Shown here: positions 8,546 through 15,275 of the stretch, piece after piece
How the letters are laid out: each line of letters opens with the position of its first letter
Numbering within the stretch: the stretch's first letter is position 1
Assembly: GCA_934746515.1 (NCBI GenBank)
Contig: CAKVFH010000002.1
Span: forward strand, 99,954 to 163,953
Direction: 5' to 3'
DNA: 64,000 bases
From: an uncultured Clostridia bacterium
GTDB taxonomy: Bacteria > Bacillota > Clostridia > Christensenellales > UBA1242
Translations under genes and position numbers: made by a program
Notes under the pieces: model-generated
Told to the model about the DNA's origin: nothing
Seen by the model: the letters and a program-made list of their open reading frames with translations, nothing else
Databases searched by the model: none

Positions 8546-9130
8546 TTAATCATACACATTTTCATCAAAATATTTGCGCCTAGATTCGAGATCAAGAATG
8601 TCATCTACACTAAACAATTTGAAATAGTGATTGTCCACGCCAACATTATAGCCAAACTTTTTCACAAAAGCACACTTATGAACATGCCCAAACAAATTGT
8701 ATTCATGCTCCATTTCACAATCTCTTGGGCAGTGAGTTAGATAATATTCATGCTCTCCAATTTTTAAGTGCATACCCTTTTTGATTACATCCGAAAAACC
8801 TTTAGCCAATAAATAGTTTTTAAACTTTTCAAAATCGCCACCAAATTCACGATTCAAAATTTTATCTTCGTTATTGCCAAGAATTAAAACAACTTTCGCC
8901 CTGATTTTTTTGACAAACTCAAAACACTCGTCGTAGCCAGTGTTATCAAAGCTATTATAGTTTACAAAATCACCCAAATGATATATAACATCATTTTCCC
9001 CGGCTTGCTCGTTCCAAATATTTATAATGCTGTTATTCATTTCTTCAAGTGAACCAAAAGGTCTAAAATCTCTTGGTATAACTGTATTATCTTTTAATGA
9101 AAAATGTGAATCTGCGGTAAAATATTTCAT
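8546..9130 (-). CDS. Metallophosphoesterase
   Basis: A 194-residue calcineurin-like phosphoesterase. The metal-binding set is visible: TADSHF (D and H), HLGDFVNY, GNNED, HCP and FGHVHK near the C-terminus. The start is set at 9130, where AGGGG stands six bases upstream; an in-frame TTG five codons earlier would overlap metK. The gene begins eight bases after the metK stop, so it is read from the metK transcript and therefore probably under the same SAM riboswitch. Members of this small single-domain group act on phosphodiesters or phosphoproteins; substrate unknown. Confidence 0.85.
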   Translation of the reverse strand: MKYFTADSHFSLKDNTVIPRDFRPFGSLEEMNNSIINIWNEQAGENDVIYHLGDFVNYNSFDNTGYDECFEFVKKIRAKVVLILGNNEDKILNREFGGDFEKFKNYLLAKGFSDVIKKGMHLKIGEHEYYLTHCPRDCEMEHEYNLFGHVHKCAFVKKFGYNVGVDNHYFKLFSVDDILDLESRRKYFDENVYD

Positions 9131-9138
9131 ATTATCCC

Positions 9139-10227
9139 CTAACAATTTTTAATTTTTTCCCATGGAAATTCTTCTCTGCCAAAGTGTCCAAAACAAGCAG
9201 TTGGCTTGTAAATTGGCTTAAGCAAATCAAGTTCATCAATAATGTTTTGAAGACGGAAACTGAAGTTTGATTTCACAAAGTTTCGAATTTCTTCTTCCGA
9301 AACTTTGTTTGTTCCAAATGTTTCAACATACAAGCTAACCGGCTCTGCAATGCCGATTGCATAGCTTGCTTGAATTTCGCATCTATCAGCCAGTCCGTGT
9401 GCAACAACATTCTTTGCAACAAATCTTGCATAATATGCCGCACTTCTGTCAATTTTTGTAGCATTTTTAGAGCTAAAGCAGCCGCCACCAACTCTTCCAA
9501 CACCGCCATAGGTGTCAACAACAATCTTTCTGCCCACACAGCCACTGTCACCAAATGAACCCCAAATTGTAAATTTGCCACTTGGATTGATGATGTATTT
9601 AATATTGCCAAGATCATAATCTTTAAAATCAGCCATAACCTTATCAACAACATTTTGTTTGATGTCATTAAAAATTGTGTCATGATCAAGAGCTTCACTG
9701 TGCGAAACACTAACAACTATTGTGTCAACTGAAATTGGCTTATCGTTTTCATAACAAACTGAAACTTGGCTCTTTGCATCAGCAAAATAGCAGTCGGTTG
9801 TTCTTCTAAACTCATCATAAGTTTTCATAAGTTTGTGAGCAATAGTGATTGGAAGTGGCATAAATTCTGCAGTTTCGTTTGTTGCATAGCCATAAACCAT
9901 GCCTTGATCATTTGCCATAAGTTCTTGTTTTTCAACAGCCTGATTGATATCTGGGCTTTGGTGTGAAATTTCTTTTGTGATTATAAAGTCATTTTTATAA
10001 CCAATCTCTTTCAATGTTTCTTTTGCAATCTTGTCGTAATCAATATTTGCAGAAGTGGTTGCTTCGCCATAAATGAACAATTTGTCGTCTTTTATTGCGC
10101 ATTCAACAGCCATTTGTGCATTTGGGTCTTGACGCAAAGCCTCGTCAAGAAATGAATCTGCAATGGTGTCGCAGGTTTTATCTGGATGCCCAATATTGAC
10201 AGATTCGCTTGTAATAATTTTTCTCAT
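9139..10227 (-). CDS. metK: S-adenosylmethionine synthetase
   Basis: Makes S-adenosylmethionine from methionine and ATP. The 362-residue protein starts with ITSESVNIGHPDKTCD (family ATP-binding HPDK), has NDQGMVYGYA and the DRSAAYYARFVAKNVV segment. The start at 10227 follows AAGGAAA; longer readings would run through the riboswitch terminator. It is shorter than the usual 380-400 residues and the P-loop-like stretch reads GGVGRVGGGCFSSKN where most MetK proteins have GGAFSGKD, so it is a divergent form. It is followed closely by a phosphoesterase gene. Identity is secure; the altered loop is noted in the findings. Confidence 0.93.
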   Translation of the reverse strand: MRKIITSESVNIGHPDKTCDTIADSFLDEALRQDPNAQMAVECAIKDDKLFIYGEATTSANIDYDKIAKETLKEIGYKNDFIITKEISHQSPDINQAVEKQELMANDQGMVYGYATNETAEFMPLPITIAHKLMKTYDEFRRTTDCYFADAKSQVSVCYENDKPISVDTIVVSVSHSEALDHDTIFNDIKQNVVDKVMADFKDYDLGNIKYIINPSGKFTIWGSFGDSGCVGRKIVVDTYGGVGRVGGGCFSSKNATKIDRSAAYYARFVAKNVVAHGLADRCEIQASYAIGIAEPVSLYVETFGTNKVSEEEIRNFVKSNFSFRLQNIIDELDLLKPIYKPTACFGHFGREEFPWEKIKNC

Positions 10228-10254
10228 AAGTTTTTCCTTTTTATTTATTTCCAT

Positions 10255-10385
10255 AAAAAAATCCCACATATAGTGGGATAAAAGTTCTATTCATCCCATA
10301 GAATTCAGCCTTTAGCACCTTTGCGTTTCGCTAGGTTGCTGTGTGGTCAACGGGGCTGTCCCTAACACACTCTTTATGGATAAAT
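10255..10385 (-). promoter_or_regulatory. SAM (S-box type) riboswitch with terminator, upstream of metK
   Basis: On the minus strand the leader contains AGGGACAGCCCCGTTGACC, CAGCAACCTAGC and AAAGGTGCTAAAGGCTGA, the core of the SAM-I/SAM-IV clan aptamer. P1 can form between 10375-10385 and 10289-10300. A terminator (ATCCCAC / GTGGGAT plus T-run, 10255-10281) follows. The GGGAT in the 3' strand of P1 can alternatively pair with the ATCCC of the terminator, so SAM binding should favour termination and turn metK off. This mechanism is deduced from pairing, consistent with the known S-box mode. Confidence 0.9.
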
Positions 10386-10387
10386 AA

Positions 10388-10416
10388 ATCATAGCACTTA
10401 CATAGATTTTTTTCAA
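10388..10416 (-). promoter_or_regulatory. metK promoter
   Basis: TTGAAA (10411-10416), 17-base spacer, TATGAT (10388-10393) on the minus strand, immediately upstream of the riboswitch. Confidence 0.75.
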
Positions 10417-10455
10417 GCGAAAACATATAAAAAATTAACTTTTAAATCACTAAAT

Positions 10456-11205
10456 TTAAACATCAATTTCAAGCACAATTGGCGCATGATCGCTGCCTAA
10501 AACTTCCGTAAAAATATCAGCTCTCAAAATTTTATCTTTCAATCTGTTTGAAATCAAAAAATAATCAATTCTCCAGCCTATATTTTTTTGTCTGGCGCTA
10601 AAACGATAGCTCCACCACGAATACTTGACCTTGTCACCATTAAAATATCTAAAACTATCTTCAAAACCGCTATCCAAAAGCATTTGCATTTTTGTGCGCT
10701 CTTGAACAGAATATCCAGGGTTACCTTCGTTCGCCTTTGGATTTTTTATGTCAAGTTCGCATCTTGCAACATTCAAATCTCCGCAGCAAATAACCGGTTT
10801 GCTTTTATCGAGCTCTGTTAAATACGCTCTCATATCGTCTTCATATTCTTCGCGATAATCTATTCTTTTGAGTTTCTCTTGAGCATTTGGAACATAAGAA
10901 TTAACAAAGTAAAAGTTGTCATATTCAAGGGTTATTACCCTGCCTTCATCGTTATATTTTCCATTTATGCCATAGCTCACCGAAATTGGTTGTTTTTTTG
11001 CATAAATAATCGTTCCGCTGTAACCTTTTTTTTCAGCAGAATTCATAAACCTAAAATAATTTGGTCTGTCAATTTCACCTTGACCTTCTTGCATTTTTGT
11101 TTCTTGAATAGCGAAAAAATCCGCATTCTCTTTTTCAAAAAAAGTGGCAAATCCCTTTTCCATGCAAGCTCTTAAACCATTAACATTCCAACTGATAAAC
11201 TTCAT
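10456..11205 (-). CDS. xth: Exodeoxyribonuclease III
   Basis: A 249-residue AP endonuclease/3'-5' exonuclease of the ExoIII family used in base-excision repair. Start MKFISWNVNGLRACMEKGF, metal-binding Glu in QETKMQ, GDLNVARCELD, SWWSYRFSARQKNIGWRIDY and the terminal GSDHAPIVLEID all match the family and its usual length. A separate transcription unit upstream of metK on the same strand. B. subtilis-type homologues are called exoA. No unusual features. Confidence 0.95.
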   Translation of the reverse strand: MKFISWNVNGLRACMEKGFATFFEKENADFFAIQETKMQEGQGEIDRPNYFRFMNSAEKKGYSGTIIYAKKQPISVSYGINGKYNDEGRVITLEYDNFYFVNSYVPNAQEKLKRIDYREEYEDDMRAYLTELDKSKPVICCGDLNVARCELDIKNPKANEGNPGYSVQERTKMQMLLDSGFEDSFRYFNGDKVKYSWWSYRFSARQKNIGWRIDYFLISNRLKDKILRADIFTEVLGSDHAPIVLEIDV

Positions 11206-11330
11206 AACTTTTCTCCTGACAAAATTATAACAAAACTAGACAAAAAAATCATCTGTTATGGCGGCACAATAAACATATTTTTTACAAAATTTTCAAAACA
11301 CAAAACTAAAAGATATTAAATTTAAGCACA

Positions 11331-11360
11331 AAAAAACTCCGTCTAAAAAACGGAGTTTTA
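11331..11360 (-). terminator. Intrinsic terminator
   Basis: Stem AAAACTCCG / CGGAGTTTT with an eight-base loop, T-run on the minus strand, just after the 11391-12629 gene. Confidence 0.85.
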
Positions 11361-11390
11361 GATTTTTATTTTGTACCTTTTCTGATTCAA

Positions 11391-12629
11391 TTAAGCAAGA
11401 TACTCTTTGATTCTAACCCAAATATCTTTGGTGTCTTCAAATTGTTTGTAGTGTTCTTTAACAAGTGCATCATATTTGTTAAACTCAACCAAAACTTCTT
11501 TAAACTCATCCATATTGAAAAATGATGAAATCTTTGGAATTGCAATCTCAAGTTTTTCTCTTGTTGTTTGCATAATTTTATCATAATCTTCCATTTGAGT
11601 GATGTATGTGTAAAGTGGTTTATATCTCACCCAACCTTTGCACGCACGAAGGAATCTATCAATAACTTCATGTGATTTTGTTGATTCAACACGATTAAGT
11701 TTTGTTGGCAAAACACCTTTCAAAAGGTTGTTATACATTGAAAAACCATCGTGGAATGTGTATGTTGGGATAAGTTTAACAGTGCAGTTTGTTATACAAG
11801 TGCTTAAGAATGTATCTTCTCCCCTTGCACCTGGTGGGTTGAAGAATGGGAAAACCTTATTTTTGTTTGTTAAATTTAAACCAAGGTTTCCGCCAGTGAT
11901 GAATTTTGATTTGTTGACTTCTTCAACCAAAGATGCCTTTTTGCTTTTTAAGATATCTTTGTTTGCATAAGTAACACCACCATTATTCATAACGCCTTTA
12001 ATGTAGTCCCAATTCAAAACATCGTTGCTCATAGCTTCAATAAATGCTCTGAAATCTTCTTCTTTAACAATGTTGTCGAATTCTACACAAGGAATTGGAG
12101 AGATGTAGCCGCAATGATAACCATTGGTTACATCGGCATACATAAGCTGTTTGACATGTTCTTCAATAACATGTTGTCCACTCCAAATAGTAAAGTCGGT
12201 TGAATCAGTAACCGCCATAGGATATTCATCATCGTCCATAAAAATAAGCATATCCATTTTTAGTTTCAATGCGTTATAAAGAACAATGTTTCTTCTTACA
12301 GCGTATCCTTCGCCAAAGCAAATAGACTTTTCTTTTTCTTTAATGACTTTTTTGTTAACAAGCTCATTCAAGGTTGCTTCAATATCTTCATCACCTATGA
12401 ATGTGCATGATGTAAATTCTTTTTTAATTTCTTCATCAAGTGAAACATAATCTTCTTTTGTTGTGCCGAGATATTTCAAATCATAAGCCACAATCAAATG
12501 GAGTTTAACATTATTTTCTTTCAAAAAATGTGTTTCATTCAAGTGATAGATGTAGGTGGAAAGAACACTTTTAAATTGTTTTCTTCCCGTTGCAAGTCCA
12601 ATTGCTACATTTATTTCTTTTTCTTCCAT
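11391..12629 (-). CDS. GT-A-like glycosyltransferase-type protein
   Basis: A 412-residue soluble protein. The ATG at 12629 has GAGGTG upstream; a longer frame runs through the promoter. An opening strand NVAIGLATGRKQFKSVLSTY, a likely metal motif MLIFMDDDEYP (about residue 145) and a later FITGGNLGLNL with GEDTFLSTCI suggest a GT-A nucleotide-sugar fold, where DxD binds metal and sugar nucleotide, and E-D residues act in catalysis. Acceptor and sugar cannot be inferred, and there are no cell-wall genes nearby. I am fairly sure of the fold class, not of activity. It is monocistronic with its own promoter and terminator. Confidence 0.55.
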   Translation of the reverse strand: MEEKEINVAIGLATGRKQFKSVLSTYIYHLNETHFLKENNVKLHLIVAYDLKYLGTTKEDYVSLDEEIKKEFTSCTFIGDEDIEATLNELVNKKVIKEKEKSICFGEGYAVRRNIVLYNALKLKMDMLIFMDDDEYPMAVTDSTDFTIWSGQHVIEEHVKQLMYADVTNGYHCGYISPIPCVEFDNIVKEEDFRAFIEAMSNDVLNWDYIKGVMNNGGVTYANKDILKSKKASLVEEVNKSKFITGGNLGLNLTNKNKVFPFFNPPGARGEDTFLSTCITNCTVKLIPTYTFHDGFSMYNNLLKGVLPTKLNRVESTKSHEVIDRFLRACKGWVRYKPLYTYITQMEDYDKIMQTTREKLEIAIPKISSFFNMDEFKEVLVEFNKYDALVKEHYKQFEDTKDIWVRIKEYLA

Positions 12630-12648
12630 TTTCACCTCGCATGCACAC

Positions 12649-12677
12649 ATTATAGCACAAACAAATAAAAATTGCAA
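12649..12677 (-). promoter_or_regulatory. Promoter of the 11391-12629 gene
   Basis: TTGCAA (12672-12677), 17-base spacer, TATAAT (12649-12654) on the minus strand. The leader would be only about 13 bases long. Confidence 0.75.
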
Positions 12678-12716
12678 ATATATGACGACTTTGAAGCCCT
12701 TTTAGACCCATTGTAA

Positions 12717-12809
12717 GGCATAAAAATACCCATAATCACCGGTTTTATCAGCAATTATGGGTAATAACATGGAATTGATAATTTTTCAAAAAACATGCCT
12801 TTTTATGCC
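12717..12809. repeat. Nested inverted repeat, probable terminator of the PIN/S51 operon
   Basis: Two adjacent perfect 10-base arms are each matched downstream: GGCATAAAAA (12717-12726) with TTTTTATGCC (12800-12809), and TACCCATAAT (12727-12736) with ATTATGGGTA (12754-12763). The inner hairpin followed by T-rich sequence on the minus strand could end the operon that stops at 12854. Confidence 0.65.
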
Positions 12810-12853
12810 GTTTTGCACCAAAAATTTTTGTGAAAAATGTACAAAAATAATTT

Positions 12854-13555
12854 CTAGAACATCTTATTGCCTTCAATAACAGGATATTTTGACCAGTCGA
12901 AATGAACAAATTTTTCTTCTTTTCCGTCTTTTAAAAACGCCCCATTGTCTTTCAAAACAATAAAATCCTTATCTTTATTTTCACGCCTTTCTCTTAAATA
13001 ATCCTTATAAAAAAGTGTGTTAGGAACTCTAAAATCAGATCTTTTTGCATTCTCTATTTCATCACTAAACGGAAATCTATACCTGCTTGCATGAACAAAC
13101 ACAATTTTTGGTATAAAACCAAACCCAAGCAATGCATTCTCGCCATAAAGCTCTTTCAAATCAACTGAATATGGCTCTGATTTAAGCGTCCATTCGGTGT
13201 CACTTCCCGCAACAATCGCGCCTGCACTTTGCCCAGCAAACAGCACACCATTTTCAACCAATTCTTTAATTTTTTCAAACTGATTATATTTTTTCAAATA
13301 ATGAATAAGCTGCGTTGTGTTGCCACCTTTCACAAAAATCATGTCGAGTTTGTCGGAAAAATCATAATTTTCATCAAGATGGAAAACATTAAAACCTAGA
13401 TTTTCAAGAAAAACTGTGTTTGATTCGGAATAAAAATCACCAAATTCATCTGCATAACCAACCAGCAAACAGTTGTGTTTTTGCGACATATCAAAAAATT
13501 TTGGTAAAAATTTTGCTGCTAAAAATTTAAAGTTTGAACATAAAAATAATCTCAT
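12854..13555 (-). CDS. S51 (peptidase E-like) family protein
   Basis: A 233-residue protein of the class-I glutamine-amidotransferase-like fold. The nucleophile elbow is FAGQSAGAIVAGSD (Ser about residue 109), preceded by the strand MIFVKGGNTTQLI and followed by KIVFVHASRYRF, which supplies the likely catalytic His. Peptidase E hydrolyses dipeptides beginning with Asp; cyanophycinase-like members cut other substrates. It is the last gene of a three-gene operon, overlapping the PIN-domain gene by ATGA with GGTGAG as ribosome binding site. A second family member lies at 25152-25751. Confidence 0.8.
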   Translation of the reverse strand: MRLFLCSNFKFLAAKFLPKFFDMSQKHNCLLVGYADEFGDFYSESNTVFLENLGFNVFHLDENYDFSDKLDMIFVKGGNTTQLIHYLKKYNQFEKIKELVENGVLFAGQSAGAIVAGSDTEWTLKSEPYSVDLKELYGENALLGFGFIPKIVFVHASRYRFPFSDEIENAKRSDFRVPNTLFYKDYLRERRENKDKDFIVLKDNGAFLKDGKEEKFVHFDWSKYPVIEGNKMF

Positions 13556-14253
13556 AAACTCACCACTGGAAGCTGTATATCTTGCGCATTTTCACCAAAT
13601 GAAGCAGATTTTAATGCTTCACACATGCCATCATGCGGAGCAAAATAATTATCTCTAAAAAGTTCGAGAAATTGAAAAGATGTGTATGGCGCTGGAACAA
13701 ATTTGATACCTTCAATATAATATGAATAATTTCTAGCTTCATTTATATGCTGAATATCACTCATTCTTTTGCCACTAGCTTGTTTTCTTGAAGGGTTGTA
13801 ATTTGTAAAATCTCTAACATTGTTAGTGATTAGCGACAAACCCAAAATCGTTGCTTCCGCCATAATCAAAGCATCTCTCATAGGCTTTCCGCCATCATTA
13901 TTCATTGCATTTTTCTGAATATATTGGTATGCAAGTGCGCTTACTTTTCTGGCGTAAGCATCTGCGTTTTTAGGCTCATAGACAAAGCAGTATTTTTCAA
14001 GAAAGTCCTTCTCTTTTTGAGTAGTAAAACCTTCTTTTGCCCAGCCTTGTTTAATCTCAAAATAAACTGTTGGAGTGATTATAAATTTAACATGTCCATT
14101 TGCAGCCATTCTTTTTATATCTCTGCAAGACTGTTTAAAACCAAATTTTGCTCCGTGTTTTGAACTGAAATTTTCATCCAAACGCGACATTGTTATAAAG
14201 GCATTTGTATCAATTGCAACAATTGATTGTTTGTGTTGTGATTTATCTTTCAT
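13552..14253 (-). CDS. PIN-domain ribonuclease-like protein
   Basis: A 233-residue protein. The N-terminal SIVAIDTNAFITMSRL carries the first PIN aspartate, a central GGKPMRDALIMAEATI the second acidic cluster, and LSLITNNVRDFTNYNP the third, which is the arrangement of PIN nucleases such as VapC toxins. It is longer than a typical VapC (about 130-150 residues), with an extra C-terminal 60 residues (EGIKFVPAPYTSFQFLELFR). A small charged gene starts the operon and overlaps this start as TAATG, like an antitoxin, while an S51 peptidase follows. The nuclease fold is well supported; toxin function is inference. Confidence 0.75.
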   Translation of the reverse strand: MKDKSQHKQSIVAIDTNAFITMSRLDENFSSKHGAKFGFKQSCRDIKRMAANGHVKFIITPTVYFEIKQGWAKEGFTTQKEKDFLEKYCFVYEPKNADAYARKVSALAYQYIQKNAMNNDGGKPMRDALIMAEATILGLSLITNNVRDFTNYNPSRKQASGKRMSDIQHINEARNYSYYIEGIKFVPAPYTSFQFLELFRDNYFAPHDGMCEALKSASFGENAQDIQLPVVSL

Positions 14254-14453
14254 TATAACTCACCACCACTAACAACGTTAAACTCGCCATTTTTCAGAGT
14301 CTTTTCGTTCTCTTTATAGACTTTCACCAAAAATTCAGTCATTTGCTTTTCGTCAAGTTTACTCAAGAACTCATCCTGCTCTCTTCTGTCTTTTTCAAGC
14401 CGATTTAACCTTTGCATAACTTCAAGCTCATCTTTTTCTAAAATTTCTTCCAT
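14253..14453 (-). CDS. Small charged protein, possible antitoxin
   Basis: 66 residues, mostly Glu, Lys, Arg and Leu and likely a single long helix or coiled coil (EVMQRLNRLEKDRREQDEF). Preceded by AGGAGAATGTT at a good distance. Its stop codon overlaps the start of the PIN-domain gene (TAATG), so the two are translationally coupled. Position and size suit an antitoxin, but I see no AbrB, ribbon-helix-helix or Phd motif, so this is inference from context only. Confidence 0.55.
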   Translation of the reverse strand: MEEILEKDELEVMQRLNRLEKDRREQDEFLSKLDEKQMTEFLVKVYKENEKTLKNGEFNVVSGGEL

Positions 14454-14470
14454 AACATTCTCCTAATTTT

Positions 14471-14499
14471 ATTATAAAGTAACAAACTCCATTTATCAA
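14471..14499 (-). promoter_or_regulatory. Promoter of the PIN/S51 operon
   Basis: TTGATA (14494-14499), 17-base spacer, TATAAT (14471-14476) on the minus strand, just upstream of the small first gene. Confidence 0.75.
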
Positions 14500-14520
14500 G
14501 AGAAACATGCAGAAAAGAAA

Positions 14521-14554
14521 AAACATAGATTTTTTAAATAAATCTATGTTTTTT
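14521..14554 (-). terminator. Terminator of the pflB-pflA unit
   Basis: Stem AAACATAGATTT / AAATCTATGTTT with a small AT loop, T-run on the minus strand, nine bases after the pflA stop. Confidence 0.85.
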
Positions 14555-14562
14555 GCTATTTT

Positions 14563-15270
14563 TTATTGATTTTTCAAGAGTTTCTGAAGTATTTTGCACT
14601 TTTCTTTGTTCATATCTGGCGTGTCAGCCAATCTATATGGCAAATTTAATTTTTCATATTTTGGCTTTGCCATTGAGTGATATGGCAAAAGTTCAACCTT
14701 TTCAACATTAGGAATTTTTTCTGCAAACTCCTTTAACATCATCACATGTTCTTCATCGTCGTTGATATTAGGAACAATAACTTGCCTGAGCCACAATTTC
14801 TTGTTTAAGTTTTTGCATTTTTTCAAAAATATATTAAAGTTAGAAATATCTCTGCCTGTGATAAATTTATATTCATCAGCTTTAACAGCTTTTATGTCAA
14901 GGATAACAAGGTCAACAAGTTTTAAAACTTCATCATAGTTTTCACCAACACCTGCGGTGTCAATGGCTGTGTGAATTCCATTTTGCTTTAAAAGTTTGAT
15001 TGTTTCAAGCACAAACTCGCTCTGCAAAAGTGGTTCGCCACCAGAAAATGTTACCCCACCAGTTTCACCATAATAATTTGAATACTTTTTATATTTTTCC
15101 AAAACTTCTTCAGGTGAAATGTCATTGGCACCTTCACTTGTCCATGTTTCAGGATTATGACAGTAAAGACAACGAAGCTTACAGCCTGCCATAAACAAAA
15201 CAAGTCTCATGCCCGGACCATCAACAAGACCCATGGTTTCAATATCTCTAATCTTTCCTATTTTTGTCAT
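14563..15270 (-). CDS. pflA: Pyruvate formate-lyase activating enzyme
   Basis: A 235-residue radical-SAM enzyme that installs the glycyl radical on PflB. The cluster motif CKLRCLYC (CX3CX2C, about residues 30-37) with HNPETW after it, and GGVTFSGGEPLLQ, are diagnostic. It lies five bases after the pflB stop on the same strand and is followed by a terminator, the usual pflB-pflA order. It needs reduced flavodoxin or ferredoxin as electron donor, consistent with the PFOR gene at the start of the window. Length and motifs are normal. Confidence 0.97.
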   Translation of the reverse strand: MTKIGKIRDIETMGLVDGPGMRLVLFMAGCKLRCLYCHNPETWTSEGANDISPEEVLEKYKKYSNYYGETGGVTFSGGEPLLQSEFVLETIKLLKQNGIHTAIDTAGVGENYDEVLKLVDLVILDIKAVKADEYKFITGRDISNFNIFLKKCKNLNKKLWLRQVIVPNINDDEEHVMMLKEFAEKIPNVEKVELLPYHSMAKPKYEKLNLPYRLADTPDMNKEKCKILQKLLKNQ

Positions 15271-15275
15271 AAGAA

